Positions 11,648 through 23,400 of a stretch of DNA of 64,000 bases are shown here, piece by piece; within the stretch, counting starts at the first letter, position 1, and each line of letters begins with the position of its first letter. Origin of the DNA: Athripsodes cinereus (lineage: Eukaryota > Arthropoda > Insecta > Trichoptera > Leptoceridae); the NCBI GenBank assembly GCA_947579605.1, contig OX388312.1:5890001-5954000 (forward strand), given 5' to 3'. The notes under the pieces are model-generated. The model saw nothing but the letters and a program-made list of their open reading frames with translations. It did not search any database and had not been told where the DNA came from. The position numbers and the translations under genes are program-made.

Positions 11648-11808
11648 TGTAAATTTAACACATGAAACTACCATATAAGGCTTAGAAAAGACAACGTCAC
11701 CTTATTCGTTTAAGGGATGCGGCTTCAAGTCCCGTCCGGGGCACTACCGAATAAGGTGACGTTGTCTTTTCTAAGCCTTATATGGTAGTTTCATGTGTTA
11801 AATTTACA
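11648..11808. mobile_element. Perfect-arm foldback MITE (161 bp)
   Basis: Left arm 11648-11708 (TGTAAATTTAACACATGAAA...CTTATTCG) is repeated in inverse at 11748-11808, giving arms of about 61 bp around a 39-bp loop. The loop carries GCTTCAAGTCCCGTCC, which resembles a tRNA B-box. The near-perfect arms imply recent activity. Confidence 0.9.
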
Positions 11809-12473
11809 TATAATGGTTCAATTGTAAAAATACATCGATTAAAAGACACATTAATGTTGTCCAATAATAAATTTAATAATAATAATTCCAATTGTCCTTT
11901 CCATGCCTGTTACTCTATGGTTCAAAAGTTCCTAAATTGCGTATTTAAAATATTTGTTTACATTTGTTTTCAATACACGCACTGTTTTTATATTGTGAAG
12001 TTTTCCTATCACACTGTTTGTGGCATTTATTATCTGCAATACTAGGTATGTTAATTACATACTCGTATAACACAACAGATAGGATATTATCAAAATGTGG
12101 GACAACGCAAATGAAAGTAAAATTAGTAGGGTACATAATGTAGAGTGTGTTTTATCAATTATGTTATTTGAATGATAAGAAATTGTTGTTATATGTGGTT
12201 TATTTTCACATAAAAATGATGTTTCTTATCAGAAGTTATTGCATACCTACATACGTCCTGTTTGATATGGGTTTTTGCTATCTTACAATACTAGTTCATA
12301 TAACACATAATTATGATATTATTGAATTATAAATAAATTATTGAATAATATTATTTTCTTAAATACGTATCCAGGATTTTTATTGTAGAGTGAAGGATAG
12401 TTTAGACCAATTCAAAAGGAGGGGTGGTCCTCCAGCGATTTCCGAGATGCCGTGTTATTCATCGTTTTAGTAA

Positions 12474-12525
12474 ATAAGGTGACGTTGTCTTTTATAAGCC
12501 TTAAACGATAGTTTTTGTATATGGC
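12474..12525. repeat. Half-arm fragment of the 11648 MITE family
   Basis: AAATAAGGTGACGTTGTCTT followed by TTATAAGCCTTA matches one arm of the hairpin element, with a decayed end. Confidence 0.7.
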
Positions 12526-12552
12526 AGTTTTTGGCAGACTTTATGGCAGTTT

Positions 12553-12738
12553 TGTCGTGGAGTACCCGGTGAAGAATTGGTCTCCCACTCTCCTCCGTAT
12601 TTTTTCGAGTGTCCTGTAGAGTGCAGGTATTCGAAAAAAATATGACATTTTTACCATCCATTCTGAATGTCTTGATTTTATATTGACACGGAGAGGACAG
12701 TTTGCGTGTTTATTATATGCAACTGGTCTGCTGGCTGC
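12553..12738 (+). repeat. Dispersed repeat family A, internally deleted
   Basis: GTCGTGGAGTACCCGGTGAA through CTGGTCTGCTGGCTGC, missing part of the CAGCGATGAGG block and the terminal palindrome. Confidence 0.8.
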
Positions 12739-12854
12739 ATACAATGATTAATTATAAAAATAACATCGATGGTCATTTTCCGTTGTTAAGTTTTGCTTCC
12801 AGGGGGGAAGGGAAGTATTAGCACTATTCATTACTATACGAACTACTATTTTTT

Positions 12855-13150
12855 TTTATTATTTATTTATTTATTCTTTACTGTACATTGATAACAAGCA
12901 AATTCACACAAAAATACATTTAAAACAAAGACAATCATACAATCAATATACAGAGGGCGAGTTTATTGCAGAGGCGCGATTTCTTCCAACTAACCCAATT
13001 TCATGAAACTTTCACATAGAGAAAATCTTAAAGAAAGGAAAGAGGAGGTAAAAAAGGAGAAGAATATGTAGGAAAAGGGACTAGGATGCAGAAGCCATAT
13101 TTTGTGTGATAAAATGGTCTTTGACCGCCCGCTTGAAAGCTTGAAGAGTG
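12855..13150 (-). mobile_element. LINE 3' end: ORF C-terminus plus (TAAA)n-tailed 3' UTR
   Basis: On the minus strand, 13150 to about 13080 encodes a plausible LINE C-terminus (LQAFKRAVKDHFITQNMASA, then stop). It is followed by the dispersed family B sequence (GATCGCGCC/GCGATAAACTCGCCCTCTGT, ATTGATTGTAT, AATGTACAGTAAAGAATAAA) and a (TAAA)n tail at 12855. This copy suggests that family B, seen alone elsewhere, is the 3' UTR of this LINE. Confidence 0.6.
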
Positions 13151-13159
13151 GGTACTACT

Positions 13160-13412
13160 ACTACTGTTATCACGTTATATTCCATGAGTGAGGTAGCCAG
13201 CAGACCAGCTGCATGTAATATGTAAACAAGGAAGCTGTGTTCTCTGTGTGCTCACAAAAATTAGACATTCAGTAGGTACGGATGGCAAACCTCAATGCTG
13301 AATTTAGTAATTAATGTAAATTTTTTCGAACATTTACCTTTCACATGACGTTCGATAACTTGCGGAATAAAGTGGGACAACAATTATTTACTGGATGCTC
13401 GACGAAACAATA
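13160..13412 (-). repeat. Dispersed repeat family A, minus orientation
   Basis: Starts next to CTACTACTACTG and reads GAGGTAGCCAGCAGACCAGC, CTGCATG, then the central block, ending CTGGATGCTCGACG. Diverged. Confidence 0.75.
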
Positions 13413-13445
13413 CAAAACGTGCATTCCAAATTGCATAAGGTTAAA

Positions 13446-13985
13446 GTGGTGTTCTCACTTTGGCGAATATCGCCAGGGCACCAAAATATCGCCAGCCATT
13501 TGAACCGTGTGAACAAAATGACAGCTTGTCTGAAACGATAAAAACCAGTAGAAACGATATCGTCTCGAGTTGACCACCTTCCAACTTTTTCGTGAGATTG
13601 AACGATTCGCGCATGCGCATATGTACGCGGCGTTCGTATCTATGGTAAAAACTTTATAACCTATAAATTTTATAATGTTTCCCGCTTCGTGACAGCTGTT
13701 ATCTTTGTTGTTGGTTTGTGGCGTTTGTTTCCTTAATCAAAAGGCGCCTTATAACCTCTACTATAACATTTTCGACTAAAAATAAACACTTCGCGATCTC
13801 CATCTCGACGTCCGCCATTTTGAAAACAGTGTCAAAATCATAGCGCATCTGACAGATCGTTTCTATATCGGTGAACTGTATGAACAGGTGTGACGATCAA
13901 TGGATGTCCGGCGAATTTTGTTTTTTCGCCTGGCGATATATTTTGAAATTCGCCTGGCGATATTCGCCAAATGTGAACACCCCAT
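13446..13985. mobile_element. Non-autonomous DNA transposon with about 29-bp TIRs
   Basis: GTGGTGTTCTCACTTTGGCG...AATATCGCC at the left matches, inverted, GGCGATATTCGCCAAATGTG...AACACCCC at the right. TTA lies just outside both ends, which would fit a PIF/Harbinger-type TTA target duplication. Further GGCGATAT copies sit subterminally. The interior is about 480 bp with no transposase. Confidence 0.8.
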
Positions 13986-14462
13986 TACCTGATCGTTGAT
14001 GCAAATAAATTAACGTTTATGTAGGTATATAAAATGGGCCACTTTATCAATGTCGCTTACCATTAACGTGTTTTTAATCATCCACATCCTTTGACATTGA
14101 AGACTTTTTTTACAGTTTAACCTTGTTCTGTTTTATAAACATGATCAGGATTTAATTTTTTTTAATATTATACTCAGTGTCAAAAGATATTATAGGTAGG
14201 TACTTAACTTCCTTATAACTTTGAATGAGTCATCGCTCTCATTGTTTTTTTTTTCCAAAATCCATCATTATAAATATGAAGACAAACTTTAATGTGAATA
14301 TTACAGTTTAAGGCATAATGCATTCTTAAGTACTTTGAAGATGAATCTTGGTGCGAAACAAACCTAAATATACTTCCAAATAATCTTATCGAATAATTAT
14401 AAGTATGTTTGCCTAGTGAAGTTTAAGTTGAAGTCGGTAAATATTTCTCGATTGTATGCTCA

Positions 14463-14475
14463 TGACTTTACCTTA
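14463..14475. repeat. Left 13-bp target site duplication of Penelope-like element
   Basis: TGACTTTACCTTA here and again at 16838-16850 flank the retroelement exactly. Confidence 0.8.
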
Positions 14476-14869
14476 TTAAAAAATTTATAAGTAAAAAATA
14501 CTTTTAAAGAGTTTTAAATTTCTTTATTTATCAGTTACACGTGTTTTGGGTTGCAAGCCCATATTCATACTGATTTGTTAGTTGGTATTACAATGATTAA
14601 GTGTACAGGTATAAGATGTATGTATGTTTCTAGGAAGTGATCTATTGTTTTGGTTGGTGTTATAGGGTGACTATGAGTTATGGAAGTGTAGGGTGTCCAT
14701 GTGTTGTAGTGTTTGTGTTATTCTGGTATTTAAAGATGTCTAGGATGGGAGAGTGAATTAGGTGTATTTGTTCGTTTATTAATGTGTGTGCTCTTTTGTT
14801 AATTTCTATCTGTTCTAGTATGTTGAGTTTTTGACCTTTCTTGTGGCAGTGTAGTACTATTGGTTTGTC

Positions 14870-16429
14870 TTGTGGTGTGACGGTGTGATTGTGTTCGATG
14901 AGATGTTTTGCGAATTGTGATTTTTGCGAATTGTGATGATTGGATGATTATTGCGCCAGTGTGATAGGTGTTCTGTATGTCTTTCGGCTATGCTTCGTCC
15001 TGTCTGTCCGATATATTGCAGATTACAGCTGCCACATTTGAGTTCATATATGCCACTGTTTTTTTTATTTTTTCTATTTTGTCTTTTGTGTTTTTTAGTT
15101 GTGTGCCAGTATTTTGTGTTTTGTATGCAGTGTTTATTCCTACTTTTTTCATTTCTTTTGATATTTTTGTCGACACTGATTCGTAAAAGGTTATCGAGGT
15201 GAAGAACTTGTTTTCATTTGTGCTTGTTATAGGATATACGAGGTTTAATATTTTCTTGTGTTTGTGTTTTTCATGTAGTCTATCTATCGTTTGTTTTTTG
15301 TATCCATTATTTATTGCAATTGAGGTTATGGTTTTAAGTTCTTGTTTGTAGTTTATGTCGTTCATAGTTGTGTTTATTAATCTGTGGATCATTGAATTGT
15401 AAGCAGCTAGTTTGTGTGTCCAGGGGTGCATTGAGTTCATGTGTATTGTTGTGTCACAGTATGTCGGTTTTCTGTATATGCTGAATGAGTGTTTGTTGTT
15501 AAATCGTTCAATGGTAATGTCTAAAAAGTTTATTTTATTGTGTTCTTCTATTTCTAGTGTGAATTCTATATTTTTATGTTGTGTGTTTGCAGTGTTCAAT
15601 AGTTGGGTTATTTGTCTTTCTGTTCCTTTGAAGGCTATGAGGATGTCGTCTACGTAGCGTTTGTAGTATATGATGTGTTTTTTTGCTATCTCTGTGTTGA
15701 GAAGTTTTTCTTCTAGTTTTTCCATAAATGCATCTGCTATGTATTAGGTTACTGAGTGGTAATCCCATTGGGAGACCTTCATTTTGTTGATATATTTTAT
15801 TATTGTATTGGAAGTAGTTGGTTTTGGTGCAAATGTCTATAGTTTGTTTTATTTCTTCGGCTATTAAGTATAGGTTGTATTTTCTTCTTTTGTAGTATTT
15901 CATCGATATATTGGAGACTTTCTTGTATAGAAACGTTCGTAAATATGTAAGTTTTTTACGTCTAGTGAGATAAGTTTGAAGTTATCTATGTTTTTATCTT
16001 TTATAGAGTGTATGAGTTCTGTGGAGTTCATTACGGTGTGTTTGGGCTTGTATTGTGTCATCATGTAAAATGTTTTGTTGATGTTGCGTGCTAGTTTGTA
16101 TGTTGGAGCGTTAACAAATGAGACGACGGGTCTGATAGGATGTCCAGGTTTGTGAATTTTTTGTTGTCCGTAGAGAAATGGTGCTTTTGGATTCATTTCG
16201 ATCTGTCGGTATTTTTGTGATGTTTTAAGAATATGATGATAAGATGGAATAAAGCGTTGCATGAGTCGACTAGTTTCCGTACTTCTTTTGTCAATTTCTT
16301 TGTAGGGTCTTTCTGTAGTATGGTAAAATCAGTAGGCTTCAGAAAGTCATTGACTTTATTATGATAATCATTATATGTAAGGATAACTGTTGAGTTTCCT
16401 TTATCGGCTTTGGTACTACACTGCCACAA
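14870..16429 (-). pseudogene. Penelope-type reverse transcriptase with GIY-YIG endonuclease, frameshifted
   Basis: The coding region is spread over at least four minus-strand frames. In order: an N-terminal part with TKADKGNSTVILTYNDY (about 16420-16370); RT motifs APFLYGQQKIHKPGHPIRPV (about 16175-16115); EGLPMGLPLSN (about 15780-15750); the catalytic YVDD box at 15645-15656; INFLDITIERF and FSIYRKPTYCDT; then the GIY-YIG nuclease, with GIY near 15046-15054 and YIG at 15007-15015 followed by GQTGRS. Single-base shifts separate the pieces (for example between the PMG box and ADAFMEK), so no full-length enzyme can be made. In intact elements the RT copies the RNA and the nuclease opens the target. 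Confidence 0.88.
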
Positions 16430-16592
16430 GAAAGGTCAAAAACTCAACATACTAGAACAGATAGAAATTAACAAAAGAGCACACACATTAATAAACGAAC
16501 AAATACACCTAATTCACTCTCCCATCCTAGACATCTTTAAATACCAGAATAACACAAACACTACAACACATGGACACCCTACACTTCCATAA
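16410..16592 (+). pseudogene. Inverted duplicate of the Penelope endonuclease C-terminus
   Basis: Reads LHCHKKGQKLNILEQIEINK and continues to a stop. It is the same peptide that the minus strand encodes at about 14857-14680. It belongs to the element's inverted arm and is not a separate gene. Confidence 0.85.
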
Positions 16593-16837
16593 CTCATAGT
16601 CACCCTATAACACCAACCAAAACAATAGATCACTTCCTAGAAACATACATACATCTTATACCTGTACACTTAATCATTGTAATACCAACTAACAAATCAG
16701 TATGAATATGGGCTTGCAACCCAAAACACGTGTAACTGATAAATAAAGAAATTTAAAACTCTTTATAAGTATTTTTTACTTATAAATTTTTTTAATTTAA
16801 AAATGGAGTTCTACTCATTTAGTGAATACAAAATCAG

Positions 16838-16850
16838 TGACTTTACCTTA
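16838..16850. repeat. Right 13-bp target site duplication of Penelope-like element
   Basis: TGACTTTACCTTA, identical to 14463-14475. Confidence 0.8.
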
Positions 16851-17161
16851 TATTTTAAATATTTTCTATACGCATAGCCAGTATAATTGGTGGACTCATC
16901 ACCATTTTAATTCTAACTCTAATCCAGACAACCACTTTCGTCTTTATTTTGTAGAGGCAGTACTTCTCCAAACTCTGGATGCAATTTGGATAAAATTTCA
17001 ATTGAAAACTTCGTCCGGAATCAAATCCAATAAGGGCTTGATGCATGTCGACTGCTATAACCGTTTTCCACGTGGCCGTTAATCATAATTTCTTTCCAAA
17101 AACTATTTCGAAGTGGGTATAAATGTACAACTTTTTATGCTTTTTTATATTTTGTTCGCAG

Positions 17162-17458
17162 GTGCAGTGAAATTTCAATGCCCACAAGCAAACCAAACAA
17201 CGTTCGACAAAAAAGTAGCGACACGACCTGGAAGCAATACATCATTTTCAGAAGCTGTCTTCGTCTTGAGACACAGAGATGGCTCAGCACAACCCTGGAA
17301 TCCTCTAGAATGTATCAGACAGTGTATGTCTTTGCAAGAGTGCCATAGTGTCTTAGTACTCCATCAGCAAATGGAGTGCTATGGACTTCCCTTTGTTGAG
17401 AGGAGCACGTTGATTATCGATAATGATGCAAATTATTTTGTAAAGCAATGCTTGGACG
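17162..17458 (+). CDS. ZP gene exon 1 of those seen (first PAN-like module)
   Basis: Acceptor TTTTGTTCGCAG precedes it; donor G|GTGAGT follows (phase 1). It encodes the FQCPQANQTTF, PWNPLECIRQCMSLQECHS and MECYGLPF segments with PAN-type Cys spacing. An in-frame ATG at 17137 lies inside the polypyrimidine tract and would give a very short signal peptide. I prefer an upstream first exon, possibly outside the window. Confidence 0.85.
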
Positions 17459-20400
17459 GTGAGTTCTTCACATTAATTTCTACTCTCAATTATTCTCTGT
17501 GTGTGGTGCTCGTTGCTGGAATAATCTCCCTTCTACTCATAGAATATCTTAATCTTTTAATGGAATAAATTATGCAATCAAGAAGTATTTATTGTCTTCT
17601 AACTCAGCATCCGTCCCCTAACCCTTTCCTATTGTTCCTATAGTTCCCGTTCCCCTTGAAGTGTTAGGTGTGTGGATTGTAGATTTTTTCTTTCATTATG
17701 ATTTATGTAGAGATTTTTTTTATTTGTTTTTTTTTTTGTGTTTTATGCTAATATGAACGTAGTTAGATGGAAGAAATCACTATAAAGTGATAATCTCGCC
17801 ACTGCATATCATTACATTTTTTTCTTATGTAAACTGATTTGTTGATTTTGTTAAGTATGTGAATGTTGATGTGCAAAAAGAATAAAATAAAATAAATAAA
17901 CAAATAAATTTGAAAGACAAACCTATTCGTTTATTCAAATAAAAATTAAAGTAAGTGATCTTTCAAAAATTATCAAAATAATTCTTGTCACAGTTCGCTA
18001 CAAATTCTTCCAAAATACTGGGAAGTTATTCTTTTAACCTTATGACTACTCATTTTCTTGATTAGATTTTATTTATTTATTATAAATATTTACATAAACA
18101 AAATACATAAATTTATATCACAATCGTACAACAAAAATCACATATTTACGTAAGATTTTTTCAATCCAAAAAAGACCGAAGTCTTGTGTATGGACAGAGA
18201 GTAGACAATTATGATTTATATTTCAATTTTGCACATACTTATTATACTTACTGCGGGATAAGATAATTATTTATATATTGTACTTAATAAACACAATTAT
18301 ATACTAACTATATTATTATACACATTTATTTTAATAACATGGACCAAAATTTCCAAGATTTGTTTTGAGTAAGGAAAAATTACAAAATTATAGAAGAAGT
18401 CAAAGAAATATGGAAAGATACATCAATGTGTCATTCTATCTTCTCTCCTTACCCCCAGTTTAATGTAAGAGTACATTAAGATTTTTTATCACTTTTATTA
18501 AAAAATATAATACTTTTGATATTACTTATAGCCCCTTATATATTTTATATTTTTTATTTTTACAATTTTAGTCTTAACTTTTGAAATATTAAGTACTTAG
18601 GTATGTAATTTTTATTGAGAAATTCCATTGAATTGTTGTATTTTTTTTTCTTACAAACATACAGTTATAACATAAATAACAACACACAGCTAAATCAATT
18701 ACAAATAGTAAACCAGCAAAGTTTGCAAACATTAACTTTTTATATTAAAATTTTGATCTTTAAAATAAATTTTTTTGAACAAAAAGTTGTCAAAACTAAC
18801 CGTTTCATCTTCAGAAAATAAACGAATCTTAGTTTTAAGTATTTTGAATTTGTTTCAGTTCCTGAATCATGTTCACAAAAATTATGGACAATTGAGAGTC
18901 TAAACGGATTTAGACTTTTGAGTAGCGATGCTATTATGAAAACAATTCCAGATGTTACCAATGAACAGTGTTCCAGACACATGTTGAGTCCTTTACAGAT
19001 CGGTCAAAACATTAAATCGGCACAATTCCAGCTTCCTAATCCTGGAAATATTTACAACGGATTCGGAAATCAGATTGAAGTCAACGGAAATGCAATTGGA
19101 AAGTGTATTTTGTATCGTGAAGATAAATTCACAGAACCGGAATCTTTCAGAGTAGCTGGAAAGGACAGTTGGTATATAGAAAATCAATGTGCTGAAAATT
19201 GTAAGTTAACTTTTTTCTTGTAATGTATCTATATATGTACAACTATCTATAATATCACGGCATTTCCCACAGGTGGGTAAATTTTTTTTAAATGGGCAGC
19301 GCCCGCCACATACCTCGTGTCGTACCTGGAGATATGTATCTTCATAACGACACAGACATGCACGAACAGGATTTAATGTCGCATTAAAGCGAGAAATGCT
19401 GCCCCGAGGGAACGCTCTAGATTTAGCAGCCACACACCAAAAATTTTGGTGCAAAAAGGAAGGGAAGAAATGGGAATATGCCTTCTTCTCTATGCAGTAT
19501 CGTTAGTTACTTGAAGGGGATATTAGGCTACCAAAGAAAGTACAGAAGTTTTTGAAAGCAAAAAAGTTTTTCCTTGTGGCCACCAAGTCCACATGTCCTA
19601 TAGGTCCAGAGGGTGGACCACGAACAGCAACGAGCATCTCCTCTCTTTTCCAACTGATGTTGGTGTGGGAACAATCCCACAAAATATGTTCCGAAGTTTA
19701 GGATTCAGAATGACAGAAATTACACGATGAGGATGCTTTTATCCCAGTGGGTTATTTCAGTGGGTAAACAAGTAAACTAATTACATAAAATAAACATACA
19801 ACGCGTTCTCTTTGTGCCAAAAGATGGTACACTTACATCTACTATTGATGGCCGTTGTAGTGTGGGGGTAACGCTCTTGCCTTTAAGTCATTAGGTCCCG
19901 GTTTCGATTCCCGGCCAGGGTAAACTGAAGAATGACCTTTTTAAATCGTCATGAGTCTGAGCGTTACATGAGTCATGAACATTTGTTTTGTGCATTGTAT
20001 ATATATGTGTTTATATCGTCGCGTTAGTACCCATAACACAAAATTCAAATCTTAATTTGGGACTAGCTCCATCTGTGTGAATTTTATATTCGTATTATGT
20101 TTTGTTATCTTACCTTCGTATTAGTAAACGTATGAAACTATTGGTAAAGTGCACTTCAATCAACCTAAGACGATTCGCAAACATCTCTAATTCCTTCTAA
20201 AGGGATTTACAGTCTGTCGTGTTGTGCAAATGAAATTTCAAGTGATACTTTTTTTTAACAACAATAATAATAATAATAATTTATTCAAACAATAATATCG
20301 TCTTTACATTTTCATTATAACACAGTTGAACATACTTAATACAATCACAAAAAAATGTCTTCCACACTAGCCATAGGGCTGTGTTGTGGCAGAAATACAA

Positions 20401-23400
20401 ATGAGATACAAAACAATAGAGTTTTTGAAGTTAGCAAAAATAAAAAAAAGAAAGCTAAAACCTTATAATAAATTAATAAAAAACATCTAGTCAAACAAAA
20501 TCAATTATTTACAAACATGTCTCCACAATACGGTCAATCACAAAAATAAACACACACTACAATACAAAAATGGGTCAGAGAATAATCTAGCAATGTCAAT
20601 GAGTGAAATCTGTCTGCGAATGAGTCATTATTGGCTGTGTTAGTTGGGTTAGTAATAATTGTCATTAACGTCAGTATATAAGTCTTCAATAATGAGATGG
20701 TGAGTTATCCAATGTTCACGCCAGTGCACTGGGCTTCGCATTGAGCCCTGAATGCCAGCAAAAGCCAGTGAATGAGCGAGTCAATAGGTTAGCGGCTGAT
20801 TCAACAGTGTGTTAGTTTATTAGTTCAGGTAAAAAGCTATGTATGACAATGAGTGAGTTCGCGGGCAAATATGCGAGTGAGCGAATGTGTAACTGAACAA
20901 GTTCTCAATCCAAGAAATCTAAGAACATCAATAAAAAAGCAACAACAACAACACTCACCCCATCACACCAAAAACCTCAGTAAGGCCTCCGACTCATCCA
21001 CCCCAATATCAACAAGATGCCTTTTAATCACACCCTTAAATGCGCCGTCACCCCGCAAGAGTCTCCACTCTGACTTAAGTGAGTTATACACCTTCGGAGC
21101 CAATGGAATCGCTGGCGGAAGGTTGTATTTGTCTCCACTTGAGAATGTCTCTGATCAGAAACCTGTCTGGTGAAATGCAGATGTTTTGTATGTTTGGGTT
21201 AGTTGGAAGAAATCGCGCCTCTGTGATAAACTCGCCCTCCGTATATTGATTCTATGATTGTCTTTGTTTTAAATGTATTTTTGTGTGTATTTGGTTGTAA
21301 TCATTGTCCAGTAAAGAATAAATAAATAAATAAATAATAAATTATTTACTGATAACTTACATTTATTAAATAGGTACATACAATACGATTTTTTTTGTCT
21401 CTTAATTAGGTACTAAATAAACTATGTACCTACATACTGATATGAAATTAATCATTAAATTATTAAAAAAATATTTACATATATATTATTGAATAATGAG
21501 TTAAGAAGGAAGAGGGCAAGAGTAATGTAATGTTACATACCGTCGTTGGTTCAATGAAACCTCTTATGTGCTCGTAACCAAATTTTACAGGGGACGCAAA
21601 AAAACTGTTTTAAAGTCCACAGATCAACAAATGTAATCAAACTTATTATTAAAAGGTCATAGTTTTACATAAATTTGATAATAAGTTTGATTACATTTGT
21701 TGATCTGTGGATTTTTAAACAGATTTTTGCATCCCCTGTAAAATTTGGTTTGGAGCACATTAGAGGTTTCATTGAACTAACGAGGATACATAATTTTTCA
21801 AATTACCTATACCTAATTAACTAACAAAATAATAATCATAACTTAAAATATTTTCCCGATATTTGTTATGTATACAAATATTTATATTATGTTTGAGTTT
21901 TACCAAGAGCTCTATTGAAGTGACCGAGGTTTCGATTTGACAAAGATTTGGAAACCTTGGTCGCCATTATAAATTTTTTGATAAATCTTAATTATTATAT
22001 TTTAAATGTTTTTTTATTATTATTTTTAATTCACTTGCAGTGCCAAAGGAAATCAATCGCTGTTCATTCGAAGAATATTACAATCAAACCTTGAAACATT
22101 ATGATGTAATTTTACATGGAGTATCAACATCAGAGGTTGGTAATGAATACTAACATTCATACATTCAGACCAGGGTATCGTTAATCAGAAATTTTTAACT
22201 CGGTTACTTGTTAATCCGTATGCAAAACAGTTAACTTCTTAACTAAGTTAAATATTTGAAAATGTAACGCAAGTTTTATGAAGAATCACACTGAGAAAAA
22301 TACTAAAGAAAATTCACAACGAATCATTGGTACGTACTATTAGATTAGGACCAGAGATAGTACAAACGATTNNNNNNNNNNNNNNNNNNNNNNNNNNNNN
22401 NNNNNNNNNNNNNNNNNNNNNNNNNNNNNNNNNNNNNNNNNNNNNNNNNNNNNNNNNNNNNNNNNNNNNNNNNNNNNNNNNNNNNNNNNNNNNNNNNNNN
22501 NNNNNNNNNNNNNNNNNNNNNNNNNNNNNNNNNNNNNNNNNNNNNNNNNNNNNNNNNNNNNNNNNNNNNNNTGCTGACCAAAAACTGAGCGTTTCTTAGG
22601 ACGAACGAATACATTATTTATTTCTGGTACGATTCTGAGTAAGGAAATGATGATATTCCGATTCTTTGACTCATATTAAGAATAAAGGTTATGATAACGT
22701 TCTGAAAAACTACTAACCTATTCCTACAGAACTGACAAATCCAATTCCTTCGAAAGACCTTTAGGCCTGAGCCATAAAGATATCAAAACTTAAATTGTCT
22801 CACGTTTGGCTATTTTCTTCATAGAATAATTAGAAATAAATAAGAAAAATAAAATTTTCATTTCCAGTGTAAGAATAGATGTGAAAACGAAAGGCGATTC
22901 AATTGCAGAGGATTCACAACAATACCATTTAATCAAGGAAGAAGTAATTTTATTTTCTCTTTCGGGAATGACAATAATAATAATGCCTCAAAATCCTGTC
23001 TCCTTCACAGTGAAGACATTCTGACTCATGGATCCTGGTTACTGATAAGACACCCAGAAGCGGTATACTATAGAAGAGTCACCTGTCTAAATGGTAAGAC
23101 TTAAAGTTCTTTTTCACTTCTTCTTTATGTATGAAAGTAGACTGGGTGATTCGTTTGCTACTACCTTTAATATCAGCTTTAATAATTGTTTTCTTTTCTA
23201 TTTAATATTTTTACTTTTATAGTATTTTGTATGTACATACTTCTCTTTATTACTTTTTTAACATTTCAAAGAGGAATTCTTGTATAAAAAAGAAAAATTG
23301 TACTATAGTTTTTGACAATAAAAAAATATTAATCCATAGATATAAACACACAGAATATTTTTTTTTTTTATTTATCTAAGTTCTTCAAGTTTCACGATTA

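Larger units (their letters stand above)
14476..16837 (-). mobile_element. Penelope-like element with inverted terminal arms
   Basis: The body (minus strand) encodes a frameshifted Penelope-type reverse transcriptase and GIY-YIG endonuclease. A segment of about 380 bp holding the end of the endonuclease and the 3' UTR is present twice in opposite orientation (about 14477-14857 and 16413-16795), with a further 42-bp extension on the right. Penelope elements are known to be flanked by direct or inverted partial copies of themselves and to have an extension at one side. The 13-bp direct repeats immediately outside confirm the limits. Each arm also carries a decayed hammerhead-like stretch (GTATGAATATGGGCTTGCAA followed by CCCAAAACACGTGT). 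Confidence 0.9.

Noticed and set aside
17459..17568. Hydrophobic extension of ZP exon 1 (a possible membrane anchor)
   Set aside because: It is read-through past a strong GTGAGT donor; splicing to 18859 restores the PAN protein in frame.
19861..19935. Candidate tRNA gene (A- and B-box-like motifs)
   Set aside because: Followed by the shared SINE body and present as several diverged copies with a decayed acceptor stem, so it is a tRNA-derived SINE.
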